64,000 nucleotides of DNA from Neorhizobium huautlense. Its GTDB lineage: Bacteria > Pseudomonadota > Alphaproteobacteria > Rhizobiales > Rhizobiaceae. The stretch is from the NCBI RefSeq assembly GCF_030811685.1, contig NZ_JAUSRF010000002.1:186001-250000 (forward strand), read 5' to 3'. Position numbers and translations under genes: made by a program. The notes beneath the pieces were generated by a model. That model was given only the letters and a program-made list of their open reading frames with translations, was not told the origin of the DNA and did not search any database. The first letter of the stretch is position 1; each line of letters begins with the position of its first letter. This document shows positions 27,094-35,436 of this stretch, one piece after another.

Positions 27094-27860
27094 AGATGGG
27101 CAAAATGACAGATAGGACCGCACTTTCCGTCCGCGACATGGTCGTGACCTTCGACGAATATGTGGCGCTCGACAAGGTGAGCGTCGATGTCGCCACCGGC
27201 GAGAGCTTTGGCATCGTCGGCGAATCCGGTTCCGGAAAATCGACATTGTTGCGTGCCGTCGCCGGCCTCAACCGGTTCGACGAGGGCACGCTCAGCGTCG
27301 ATGGTCGCACTTACCGGAGCGGCAGTCGCGACAAGGAATTTTACCGCACCGTGCAGATGGTGTTTCAGGACCCTTACGGATCGCTGCATCCGCGCCAGAC
27401 GGTGGACCGTCTGCTGCTGGAGCCGCTGGCCATCCACGGTTTCGACGATATCGACGGGCGTATTGCTCGTGCGCTGGATGAGGTTGGCTTGGGCGCCGGT
27501 TTCCGTTTCCGCTATTCGCACCAGCTTTCCGGTGGTCAGCGCCAGCGTATCGCCATTGCGCGGGCGCTGATCCTGGAGCCAAAAATTTTGCTGCTGGACG
27601 AGCCGACCTCGGCGCTCGATGCGTCGATCCAGGCGGAAATCCTCAACCTGCTGGAACAGGCCCGAAAAGACCGAAACCTGACCTTCGTCATGGTCAGCCA
27701 CGATCTTGGCGTTATCAGCCATATGTGCGAACGGGTGGCGGTGATGAAAAACGGCAGGATTGTCGAAACGGTGCCGGTCGAGGCACTGGAAAAGCGCGCG
27801 TTTTCAGAGGATTATACGCGCCAGCTTCTGGTCGCCAGCGAAGGGTTTCGTCGCGGCTAA
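27090..27860 (+). CDS. Peptide ABC transporter ATP-binding protein (DppF type)
   Basis: 256 residues from a GTG whose first bases overlap the preceding stop (GTGA), with GGAG 8 bp upstream; ATG codons at 27096 and 27105 are alternatives. Walker [13 protein letters not shown]-loop FQDPYGSLHPR, signature [15 protein letters not shown], Walker B LLLDEPTSALD, switch His VSHDLGVI. Second ATPase of the importer. The next transporter module lacks ATPases, so this pair may also serve it. Confidence 0.88.
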   Translation: MKMGKMTDRTALSVRDMVVTFDEYVALDKVSVDVATGESFGIVGESGSGKSTLLRAVAGLNRFDEGTLSVDGRTYRSGSRDKEFYRTVQMVFQDPYGSLHPRQTVDRLLLEPLAIHGFDDIDGRIARALDEVGLGAGFRFRYSHQLSGGQRQRIAIARALILEPKILLLDEPTSALDASIQAEILNLLEQARKDRNLTFVMVSHDLGVISHMCERVAVMKNGRIVETVPVEALEKRAFSEDYTRQLLVASEGFRRG

Positions 27861-27892
27861 ATTTTTGCCGCGACAGATATTGGATTTTCCGC

Positions 27893-28819
27893 ATGCAGCT
27901 TCGCGCCCTGATGTATTTTGACGAACTGGTGCGCACCAATTCCATGCGCGCTGCGGCGGAAAACATGGGCGTGGCCGCCACCGCCGTCAGCCGCCAGATC
28001 GAAAACCTCGAACATTACTTTGGCACGCCCTTGGTGGAGCGCAACAATCGCGGCATCCGCCTGACCGCTGCCGGTGAGCTGCTGGCAGCGCGGGCGGGCA
28101 AGACATTGCGCGAGTTGGAGCATGTGCATCAGCTGATCGATGATCTGCAGGGCCTGCAGCGCGGCAAGGTGGTGATCTATGCCAATGGCGCGACGGTGGC
28201 GAACCTGCTCGCCCCCGTGCTCGCCGAGTTCAGCTTAAAATATCCGAAATTGCGGTTCGAGGTGGCCATCACTTCGGCGCGCGAGGCGGTAGAGGCGCTG
28301 GCTTCCGCCGAGGCCGATGTCGTGGTGGCGCTGTTTGCGCCCAAAATATCCGGGTTGAAGGTGCGGGTGCGCTCCGAACTGACTTATGACGTGATCCTCT
28401 CTGCCGATCACCCGGCAGCGGGTGCAAAGGAATTTACGCTGCGCGATCTCGTGCAGATGCCGCTTGCCCTGCCGGACAAGAGTTTTAGCGCCCGGCAGGC
28501 TTTCGAGGAGGTGTTTTCGAAAGCCGGACTGGAGCTTGACCCGGTCTTCGTCACCGGCGCATTGGAAATGCTCAAGGAACTGGTGCTGCGGCGCTCGGCG
28601 GTGACGCTCCTGCCAGCGCTTTCGGTCAAACGCGAGATCGATGCCGGGCAGCTGGTGGCGGTGCCGATTGCCGGGGCCAAGGCTGTAAAAACGCCGATGG
28701 AATTGTGTGTCGCCCCCGACCGACAATTGTCCTTTGCCGCCGGAAAACTGGTCGATTTTATCGAAGCCTTTATGCGCGGTGCCGTCACGAAAAAGGCGAC
28801 GCCCAAGAAGACATCCTGA
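27893..28819 (+). CDS. LysR family transcriptional regulator
   Basis: 308 residues. HTH at about 5-60 (YFDELVRTNSMRAAAENMGVAATAVSRQIENLEHYFG) and a periplasmic-binding-type effector domain (VVIYANGATVANLLAPVLAEF onward). A basic tail of about 12 residues (KKATPKKTS) ends the protein. It is sandwiched between two peptide-transport modules in the same orientation, 32 bp after the DppF-type gene, so control of one or both is likely. Its effector is unknown. Start at 27893 chosen because the HTH begins immediately; no strong ribosome site is seen. Confidence 0.82.
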   Translation: MQLRALMYFDELVRTNSMRAAAENMGVAATAVSRQIENLEHYFGTPLVERNNRGIRLTAAGELLAARAGKTLRELEHVHQLIDDLQGLQRGKVVIYANGATVANLLAPVLAEFSLKYPKLRFEVAITSAREAVEALASAEADVVVALFAPKISGLKVRVRSELTYDVILSADHPAAGAKEFTLRDLVQMPLALPDKSFSARQAFEEVFSKAGLELDPVFVTGALEMLKELVLRRSAVTLLPALSVKREIDAGQLVAVPIAGAKAVKTPMELCVAPDRQLSFAAGKLVDFIEAFMRGAVTKKATPKKTS

Positions 28820-28830
28820 CAAAATGCCCC

Positions 28831-28851
28831 GTGTAGCGATTTCGGCTACAC
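28831..28851. promoter_or_regulatory. Inverted repeat between lysR and the second peptide-transport module
   Basis: GTGTAGC/GCTACAC with a 7-bp centre, 11 bp after the lysR stop. There is no T tract, so it is either a regulator site for the operon starting at 28964 or a 3'-end hairpin of the lysR mRNA. Confidence 0.4.
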
Positions 28852-28963
28852 AGAGACCACAAAAATCTGCATTGTGTGTGCACTTGCAACATGACAGTCT
28901 TTTGTCAATCACAGGCGGCGATGGTTCTTGGGCATCGGATGACCTGCCAAATGGGGAACGCGA

Positions 28964-30487
28964 ATGGCTTTTTCTTCCTTCGTATCGGTAACGCGTCGCG
29001 CGGTGCTCGGGCTCACCGTTGCTGGTATCGCCGTTCTGGCGGCGCAGAGCCACGCATTTGCAGCGCCAAAAACATCGGTGACATTGGGCATGGCGGTCGA
29101 ACCGGGCGGGCTTGATCCGACCATCGGCGCGCAGGTGATGATCGGTCAGGTGACCTGGCAGAACGTGTTCGAAGGCCTGACGACGATCGACCGCGACGGC
29201 AAGGTCGTGCCGCTTCTGGCCGAAAGCTGGACTGTCTCGCCCGATGGGCTGACCTATACGTTCAAGCTGCGTCAGGGCGTGAAATTCCACGATGGCGAGG
29301 CGTTCGACTCCTTGACGGCAAAATTCACGCTCGACCGTGCGCGTGGCGCTGACAGCGTCAATCCGCAGAAACGCTATTTCTCCACCATCGACACGATCGA
29401 AACACCGGATGCGGCCACGCTGGTGCTGAAGCTGAAACAGCCGACCGGCAGCCTGCTTTATTGGCTCGGCTGGCCGGCCTCGGTGATGGTGGCGCCCAAG
29501 ACGGCGGATAACAACAAGGTGACACCCGTCGGCACCGGCCCGTTCAAGTTCGCCAATTGGGCCAAGGGTTCGCAGGTCGATCTCGTCAAAAATGCCGATT
29601 ACTGGAACAAGGCGGTTTCGGTAAAGCTCGATAAGGCGTCCTTCCGTTTCATTGGTGATCCGCAGGCGCAGGCCGCTGCCCTGAAGGCGGGTGATGTCGA
29701 TGGTTTCCCGGAATTCGGCGCGCCGGAACTGATGGACAGTTTTAAAGGCGATGCGCGGCTGGTGACGGAGATCGGCAATACCGAATTGAAGGTCGTTGCC
29801 GGCATGAACAATGCCATCAAGCCCTTTAACGACAAACGGGTGCGCCAAGCGCTGATGATGGCGGTCGATCGTGCCACCGTCATCGAAGGTGCGTGGTCGG
29901 GTCTCGGCACTGCGATCGGCAGCCATTACACGCCGAATGATCCGGGTTATGTCGATCTCACCGGCACCTGGCCCTATGATGTCGAAAAGGCCAAGGCGCT
30001 TTTGGCCGAAGCCGGTTATGCCAACGGCCTGACCTTCACCATCAAGGCACCGCAAATGGCCTATGCGCAGCGCAGCGCACAGGTTCTGCAGGCGATGTTT
30101 GCCGAAATCGGAGTGACGATGAATATCGAAACCACCGAGTTTCCTGCAAAATGGGTCTCGGATGTGTTGAAGGCGGCCAATTACGAGATGACCATCGTGG
30201 CGCATGCCGAACCGATGGATCTCGATATCTACGCCCGCGATCCCTATTACTTCAACTACAAGAACCCGGCCTTCAACGATGTGCTGCAAAAGGTGCAGGA
30301 GACGGCCGATCCGGCGGAACAGGCGAAGCTTTATGGTGAGGCCCAAAAGATTCTGGCCGATGATGTGCCGTCGCTGTTCCTGTTCGTGATGCCGAAGCTT
30401 GGGGTTTGGGATGGGAAGTTGAAGGGGCTTTGGGAGAACGAGCCTATCCCGTCGAACGTGCTGACGGATGTGTTTTGGGAAGAGTGA
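28964..30487 (+). CDS. Peptide-type ABC transporter binding protein (second module)
   Basis: 507 residues with a signal peptide (cut after SHAFA, about residue 30). SBP_bac_5 family: VPLLAESWTVSPDGLTYTFKLR, GVKFHDGEAFDSLTAKFTLDRA, and VGTGPFKFANWAKGSQVDL. Its ligand may be a peptide, amide or glutathione-like compound. It is followed by two permease genes and an amidase gene but no ATPase genes. GGGGAACGCG precedes the ATG. Confidence 0.87.
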   Translation: MAFSSFVSVTRRAVLGLTVAGIAVLAAQSHAFAAPKTSVTLGMAVEPGGLDPTIGAQVMIGQVTWQNVFEGLTTIDRDGKVVPLLAESWTVSPDGLTYTFKLRQGVKFHDGEAFDSLTAKFTLDRARGADSVNPQKRYFSTIDTIETPDAATLVLKLKQPTGSLLYWLGWPASVMVAPKTADNNKVTPVGTGPFKFANWAKGSQVDLVKNADYWNKAVSVKLDKASFRFIGDPQAQAAALKAGDVDGFPEFGAPELMDSFKGDARLVTEIGNTELKVVAGMNNAIKPFNDKRVRQALMMAVDRATVIEGAWSGLGTAIGSHYTPNDPGYVDLTGTWPYDVEKAKALLAEAGYANGLTFTIKAPQMAYAQRSAQVLQAMFAEIGVTMNIETTEFPAKWVSDVLKAANYEMTIVAHAEPMDLDIYARDPYYFNYKNPAFNDVLQKVQETADPAEQAKLYGEAQKILADDVPSLFLFVMPKLGVWDGKLKGLWENEPIPSNVLTDVFWEE

Positions 30488-30553
30488 GGGTGATGTTGGG
30501 GCAGGCAGTGATGCCGCAGTTTTCCTGGTGGGGAGAGGAGGGCGCCGCACAGC

Positions 30554-30576
30554 GATCTCCCCCCTTGCGGGGGGGA
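30554..30576. repeat. Single arm of repeat family 2
   Basis: GATCTCCCCCCTTGCGGGGG and three more G/A bases match the left arm of the element at 24064. No second arm follows within the gap. It lies between a binding-protein gene and its permease gene, the same relative position as the full copy. Confidence 0.7.
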
Positions 30577-30641
30577 CCAGCTCGCGCCTGCCGCGTTGAC
30601 GTCGCTTCCTCGACGAGGTTTAAAATCATGGCGGCCCTCCC

Positions 30642-31592
30642 ATGATCACCATCCTCACCCGCCGCATTCTCAGCCTCATCATCACGCTTCTCGCCGTCTC
30701 ACTGCTCGTTTTCTCCGTCATGAACCTGCTGCCCGGTGATCCGGCGTCGATCATGCTCGGCACCTCGGCCAGCCCCGATACGCTGGCGGCGCTGCAAAAA
30801 CAGATGGGGCTCGATCAGCCGCTGCCTCTGCGTTACCTCGCATGGCTGTCCGACGTTCTGCAGGGTGATCTCGGCAATTCCTATACCTATAGCGTGCCGG
30901 TCGCCGGCCTGATCGTAGAGCGTTTGGCCGTGACGCTGCCTCTGGCGCTGATGGCCGTTGTTTTGTCAGTCGCGATCGCCGTACCGCTCGGCGTCACCGC
31001 CGCGCGCTATCGCAATGGACCTGTCGATTTTCTCATTGGCCTGTTTTCCTATGCCGGCATCGCCATGCCGGGGTTCTGGGTCGGGCTGCTGCTGATCCTG
31101 CTGTTTTCCTCACATCTCGGCTGGATGCCGGCCGGTGGTTTTCCGGGTTGGGATGCCGGTATCGGCGCCGGGCTGAAGGCGCTACTTCTGCCCGCCGTGT
31201 CGCTGGCACTGGCGCAGGCCGGCGTGTTGACGCGCGTGGCGCGCACCTCCGTGATTGAAGTGATGGGTGAGGATTTTGTTCGCACCGCCCGCGCCAAAGG
31301 CTTGGGTGAGGGGGCGGCACTCTGGCGGCATGCGGTGCCGAATGCACTCATTCCCGTTGTCACCATGCTCGGCCTGCAATTCACCTTTCTGGTGGCCGGT
31401 GCGGTGCTTGTCGAAAACGTCTTCAACCTGCCGGGGCTGGGGCGGCTTGCCTATCAGGCGCTGTCGCAACGCGACATCATCGTCATGCAGAATGTTGTTC
31501 TGTTTTTCGCCGGCCTCGTCATCATCATGAATTTCCTCGTGGATCTCGCCTATCTGGTGATCGATCCGCGATTGAGGGCGAAGGCGCAATGA
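30642..31592 (+). CDS. Peptide-type ABC transporter permease (DppB type, second module)
   Basis: 316 residues, six predicted helices. DppB-type N-terminus (MNLLPGDPASIMLGTSASPDTLAALQKQMGLDQPLPLRYLAWLSDVLQGDLGNS) and an EAA loop EDFVRTARAKGLGEGAALWRHAVPNA at about 208-233. The stop overlaps the next start by 4 bp. It pairs with the following permease to form the channel. Confidence 0.9.
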   Translation: MITILTRRILSLIITLLAVSLLVFSVMNLLPGDPASIMLGTSASPDTLAALQKQMGLDQPLPLRYLAWLSDVLQGDLGNSYTYSVPVAGLIVERLAVTLPLALMAVVLSVAIAVPLGVTAARYRNGPVDFLIGLFSYAGIAMPGFWVGLLLILLFSSHLGWMPAGGFPGWDAGIGAGLKALLLPAVSLALAQAGVLTRVARTSVIEVMGEDFVRTARAKGLGEGAALWRHAVPNALIPVVTMLGLQFTFLVAGAVLVENVFNLPGLGRLAYQALSQRDIIVMQNVVLFFAGLVIIMNFLVDLAYLVIDPRLRAKAQ

Positions 31593-32410
31593 TCGCAAAC
31601 ATCCTGCGCCGCCCGGTTCTCGTCACCGGCCTCGTCGTCACGCTGGCGCTTGTCGCCATCGCGCTTCTGTCGCTGGTGTGGACGCCGGCGCAACCTTCGA
31701 AAATGCAGATCCTGCTGAAGCTGAAACCGCCGCTTGCCGCCGGTCTTCTGGGCACCGATCATTTTGGCCGCGATCTCACCTCCATGTTGATGGTGGGAGC
31801 CTGGAACTCGCTGTCGACGGCGCTGGTGGCGGTGGCGATCGGCGCCAGTATCGGCACGGCTGTAGGTGTTTTCGTTGCGGCGCAGCGCGGCTGGGCGGAA
31901 GTGATCGTCATGCGCATCTGCGACATCATCTTTGCGCTGCCGCCGATCCTGTCTGCGATGATGCTCGGGGCGTTTCTGGGCGCTGGGCGGTTCACCGCCA
32001 TTTTGGCGATCGCCACTTTCATGGTCCCGGTGTTTGCCCGTCTCACCTTTGGCGCGGCGCTGCAGATCTGGACCCGCGATTACGTGATGGCGGCAATCGG
32101 CATGGGGCGGTCGGGCATGGCGATCACATTCACCCACGTTCTGCCGAATATTTCCAACCAGATCATCGTGCAGGTCACCATCCAGCTTGGCCTCGCCATC
32201 CTCACCGAAGCGGGCCTGAGTTTCCTCGGTCTCGGCATGCCGCCACCGGCGCCGACATGGGGACGGATGCTCGCCGATGCGCAGACCTATCTCGGTCAGG
32301 CGCCGTGGCTGGCGCTGTTGCCGGGCCTGGCCATCGCGCTGGCCGTGCTCGGTTTCAACATGCTGGGCGATGGTTTGCGCGATCTTCTCGATCCCAGAGA
32401 CAGGAACTGA
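31589..32410 (+). CDS. Peptide-type ABC transporter permease (DppC type, second module)
   Basis: 273 residues with about six helices. LGTDHFGRDLTSMLMVGAWNSLS is the DppC/OppC motif and RDYVMAAIGMGRSGMAITFTHVLPN is the EAA loop (about 162-186). The cytoplasmic leader is short. The amidase gene follows 33 bp later, without any ATPase gene in between. Confidence 0.9.
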   Translation: MIANILRRPVLVTGLVVTLALVAIALLSLVWTPAQPSKMQILLKLKPPLAAGLLGTDHFGRDLTSMLMVGAWNSLSTALVAVAIGASIGTAVGVFVAAQRGWAEVIVMRICDIIFALPPILSAMMLGAFLGAGRFTAILAIATFMVPVFARLTFGAALQIWTRDYVMAAIGMGRSGMAITFTHVLPNISNQIIVQVTIQLGLAILTEAGLSFLGLGMPPPAPTWGRMLADAQTYLGQAPWLALLPGLAIALAVLGFNMLGDGLRDLLDPRDRN

Positions 32411-32443
32411 ACGACAAACTCTTTTCAAAGCGAAGATATTGCC

Positions 32444-33841
32444 ATGAACGATCTTCTGACATTGAGCATTCGCGAGCTTATCGGCCTTTTCGGCGATAAA
32501 AAATTGTCTCCTTCGGAATACTGGCTGGCCATCGAGGCACGTGTCGAAGTTTTCGAGCCGCATGTGCAGGCGCTTTATCTCTACGATCCGGAAAGTGCGC
32601 GGGCGCAGGCAAAAAACTCGACCGAACGCTGGGCGAGGGGCGAAGTTTTGGGGCCTCTCGATGGCATCCCCGTCACGCTGAAGGAGTTGATCGCAACCGA
32701 AGGCCAGCCGGTGCCGCTCGGCACGGCTGCGATGGACTTGACGCCTGCTTTAACGGACGCACCGATTGCCGCGCGCATGAAGGAAGACGGCGCCGTCATC
32801 TTTGCCAAAACCACATGCCCGGATTACGGCATGTTGTCCTCCGGCCTTTCCAGTTTTCACCATTTGAGCCGCAACCCGTGGGACCTTTCCCAAAACCCCG
32901 GCGGTTCCAGCGCCGGTGCCGCCTCTGCCGGTGCCGCCAGCTTAGGGCCCCTGCATATCGGCACGGATATCGGCGGTTCGGTGCGGCTTCCGGCCGGCTG
33001 GACCGGGCTTTTCGGTTTCAAGCCGAGCCATGGCCGCATTCCGGTCGATCCCTATTATGTCGGGCGCTGCGCCGGGCCGATGACCCGCACAGTCGAGGAT
33101 GCCGCCTTTTCGATGGCGACGCTTTCCCGGCCTGACTGGCGCGATGGCACATCGCTGCCGCCGGAAAACATCGACTGGCTCGATCTCGATATCTACGTCA
33201 GGGGCATGAAGATCGGCCTGATGCTCGATGCCGGCGTCGGCCTTGCAGTAGAGGCTGAGGTGCGCGACGCGGTGATTGCCGCAGCGAAACGGTTCGAGGA
33301 CGCCGGTGCCATCATCGTGCCGGTTGAACCGGTGATGACGCGCGCCATGCTGGATGGGCTCGACGTGTTCTGGCGGGCGCGGTTCTGGGGCGATATCGAG
33401 GCATTGTCCCCGGAGCGGCGGGCGAAAATCCTGCCCTATATCCTGCACTGGGCGGAAGGCGGGGCGGATGTTTCCGGCGTCGAGGCGGTGCGCGGTTTCA
33501 ACCAGACGATCGCCATGCGGCAGGCATGTTCAAAACTGTTTTCCACGGTCGATGCGGTGATCTCGCCGACCAATCCGATTGTCTCCTATCCGGCTGACTG
33601 GGCCTCGCCCACCAACGATCCGGCAAGACCGTTCGAACATATCGGCTTCACCGTGCCATGGAACATGTCGGAACAGCCGGCCTCCTCGATCAATTGCGGA
33701 TTTTCGACATCCGGCATGCCAATCGGCCTGCAGATCGTCGGGCCTAGATTTGCAGATATGACGGTGCTGCGGTTGTCGAAAGCGTTCGAAACGTGGACTG
33801 GCGGCGTGCCGAAATGGCCGGAACCTCCGATTGCCGGGTGA
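32444..33841 (+). CDS. Amidase signature family hydrolase
   Basis: 465 residues. The Ser-cisSer-Lys triad can be placed: Lys80 (GIPVTLKEL), cis-Ser155 (NPGGSSAG) and nucleophile Ser179 (GTDIGGSVRLPA); the 24-residue spacing between the serines equals that of known family members. The enzyme hydrolyses C-N amide bonds; its substrate is unknown. No signal peptide, so it acts in the cytosol, probably on what the upstream importer brings in. It is too far from GatA context (no gatB or gatC) to be the tRNA amidotransferase subunit. Confidence 0.88.
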   Translation: MNDLLTLSIRELIGLFGDKKLSPSEYWLAIEARVEVFEPHVQALYLYDPESARAQAKNSTERWARGEVLGPLDGIPVTLKELIATEGQPVPLGTAAMDLTPALTDAPIAARMKEDGAVIFAKTTCPDYGMLSSGLSSFHHLSRNPWDLSQNPGGSSAGAASAGAASLGPLHIGTDIGGSVRLPAGWTGLFGFKPSHGRIPVDPYYVGRCAGPMTRTVEDAAFSMATLSRPDWRDGTSLPPENIDWLDLDIYVRGMKIGLMLDAGVGLAVEAEVRDAVIAAAKRFEDAGAIIVPVEPVMTRAMLDGLDVFWRARFWGDIEALSPERRAKILPYILHWAEGGADVSGVEAVRGFNQTIAMRQACSKLFSTVDAVISPTNPIVSYPADWASPTNDPARPFEHIGFTVPWNMSEQPASSINCGFSTSGMPIGLQIVGPRFADMTVLRLSKAFETWTGGVPKWPEPPIAG

Positions 33842-33864
33842 TCTCTACATTTCTGCGGGCGTTC

Positions 33865-33889
33865 GGAACAAAAGTCCCGACCCGGCGTT
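33865..33889 (+). promoter_or_regulatory. Sigma-EcfG promoter of the DUF883/holin-like pair
   Basis: GGAAC (33865-33869), 16 bp, CGTT (33886-33889), an exact match to the alphaproteobacterial general stress sigma factor consensus. It leaves a leader of about 170 nt before the ATG at 34066, in which I see no credible small ORF. Confidence 0.8.
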
Positions 33890-34065
33890 GATGCGGTGAA
33901 CCGAAGACAGGAAACCTGTGCCCTTTTAGAGGCACATGTTTTGGGGCGGTCGTCGTGGGGCATTTTTCGGCAGGTTTTCATCTGCCGTCAGCTTTCCTGA
34001 CATCCCCTTTTTGTCCTCGATTGCGGTGAAAGCCGCCCATTCGACGATCGTCAAAGGAGATTGAC

Positions 34066-34407
34066 ATGGCGCCTGTAAATTCAACCAAGGATATTCCCGG
34101 CGAAGCTGCATCGGCAGTATATGCGCAGGAGATCGAATTGCAGCTGGCGCAGTTGCGTGAGGACATTGCCGTTCTCGCACGCACTGTTGCTGCCGCAGGC
34201 TCACAGAAGGCAGAAAATGTCAGCCGTCGCGTAAAGCGTGCCACGGATGAGGCCGCCGATGCGTCGCTCAACATGGTCGAGGCCGCGCGGGAACAGGCGC
34301 TGTCGCTTGAGAAGGACCTCGAACGCCAGATTCGCAGCAATCCGCTGCAGTCGGTGGCGATTGCCGCCGGTGCCGGCTTCCTGTTCGCGCTTCTGGCACG
34401 GCGCTGA
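34066..34407 (+). CDS. DUF883-family (ElaB/YqjD-like) membrane-anchored stress protein
   Basis: 113 residues. A long charged helix (about 20-90, heptad-like, rich in Ala, Glu and Arg) ends in one C-terminal membrane helix (SVAIAAGAGFLFALLARR). This is the layout of ElaB/YqjD proteins, which sit on the inner membrane and bind ribosomes in stationary phase in E. coli. An exact stress promoter precedes it. The next gene starts 2 bp after its stop, giving translational coupling. Confidence 0.82.
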   Translation: MAPVNSTKDIPGEAASAVYAQEIELQLAQLREDIAVLARTVAAAGSQKAENVSRRVKRATDEAADASLNMVEAAREQALSLEKDLERQIRSNPLQSVAIAAGAGFLFALLARR

Positions 34408-34409
34408 TC

Positions 34410-34850
34410 ATGGGGGGGCTGGCCCCTATCCTGGCATCGCTGCTTGCGGTTGATATCGGCGCTTTCACCAAGCGAATGCGCCGCAACGCCGTGCTTTATG
34501 CGATCGCCGGATTTTTCATGCTGACGGCTTATGTTGCGGGCGTGACCGCTCTCGGCATCTATCTCGCAACGATGATGCACCCGGCTGCTGCTGCTGCGGT
34601 GGTGGCTTTCGCGGCCTTTATCGTGGCGTTGATCTTTTTCCTGGCGATCATGTTGTCCAACCGGGCTGAACAAAAACGCCGTCGTCAGGCCGCTGCCGCC
34701 AATAGCGGCAAGGCGATGATGCTGACGGCGGCGATGTCCGCCCTGCCGATGGTGATCCGTTCGAAACCGCTCGCGGCTGTGGCCGTTGCCGGTGGTCTGG
34801 CCATGGTGCTCGGCAAGATGATGGGTGGCGGCTCCAGCGACGAGACCTGA
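34410..34850 (+). CDS. Phage-holin-superfamily-like / YqjE-like membrane protein
   Basis: 146 residues. Two membrane helices at about 28-51 and 56-82, then a basic cytoplasmic stretch (NRAEQKRRRQ) and a small hydrophobic C-terminus (VAVAGGLAMVLGKMMGGG). It has no good ribosome site and depends on coupling with the DUF883 gene. YqjD-YqjE pairing is known in enterobacteria, which supports the assignment. Its role is probably envelope stress related; the mechanism is unknown. Confidence 0.7.
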   Translation: MGGLAPILASLLAVDIGAFTKRMRRNAVLYAIAGFFMLTAYVAGVTALGIYLATMMHPAAAAAVVAFAAFIVALIFFLAIMLSNRAEQKRRRQAAAANSGKAMMLTAAMSALPMVIRSKPLAAVAVAGGLAMVLGKMMGGGSSDET

Positions 34851-34874
34851 TACTCGTCACTCATAATGATCAGA

Positions 34875-34908
34875 ATGGGACGCGGCCTTTGGTTCGCGTC
34901 CCATTTTT
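34875..34908 (+). terminator. Intrinsic terminator after the DUF883/holin-like pair
   Basis: Stem ATGGGACGCG (34875-34884) and CGCGTCCCAT (34895-34904), 10-nt loop, then TTTTT. 25 bp after the stop codon. Confidence 0.88.
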
Positions 34909-34986
34909 GTGACCATTTGAGGACAACATCCATCCAATGTATCATTTTATAAAGACCCACCCCCATTTGGGTGATCTAGACCCCTG

Positions 34987-35409
34987 ATGGCCTCGTGCCC
35001 AAACCACCATCAGGACGCCCGGAATTTGCGTGTTCTCATTGTCGACCCCGAATACCTGGTAGCGCTCGATGGCGAACAGGTGCTTTCTGATGCGCTGGCC
35101 GATACGCTGGGATGCACCGTGGAAATCGCCATGCCGCGCGATTATCCGGATATTCTCGAAAACCGTCATTTCGATGTGGTGCTGATCGATGTGCGCATCA
35201 TTCAGGACGATGTCGCCGATGCCGCACGGCGCATTGCCGCGACCGGAGCAAAAGTCGTTCTCTCCAGCCTGTCGCATGTGAATGCCAACGGTTTTGCCAA
35301 ATGGCCGGACGTGCCGGTGGTGCTGAAACCCTTTGACGACAAGACGCTGATCGAAACGGTAAAAAACGCCGCGACCAGTGATCGCAGCGTTTCTTCTCCT
35401 CGCACTTAA
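34987..35409 (+). CDS. Single-domain response regulator (receiver only)
   Basis: 140 residues. Receiver fold from about residue 14: acidic site in LIVDPEY, likely phosphoacceptor Asp in VVLIDVR (about residue 68), conserved Ser in VVLSSLS and Lys in VLKPFDD. The second acidic position is weakly kept, so phosphorylation is not assured. No output domain. It lies convergent to ecfG and could act as a phosphate sink or adaptor in the stress phosphorelay; that role is inferred from position. No ribosome site precedes the ATG, and a later start is possible. Confidence 0.7.
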   Translation: MASCPNHHQDARNLRVLIVDPEYLVALDGEQVLSDALADTLGCTVEIAMPRDYPDILENRHFDVVLIDVRIIQDDVADAARRIAATGAKVVLSSLSHVNANGFAKWPDVPVVLKPFDDKTLIETVKNAATSDRSVSSPRT

Positions 35410-35436
35410 CTTTTAGAGGCTGTCCGGGCTAGCGGC

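Noticed and set aside
28235-30550. A 771-codon antisense frame opposite LysR and binding protein genes
   Set aside because: Antisense artefact of codon bias, spanning two unrelated genes.
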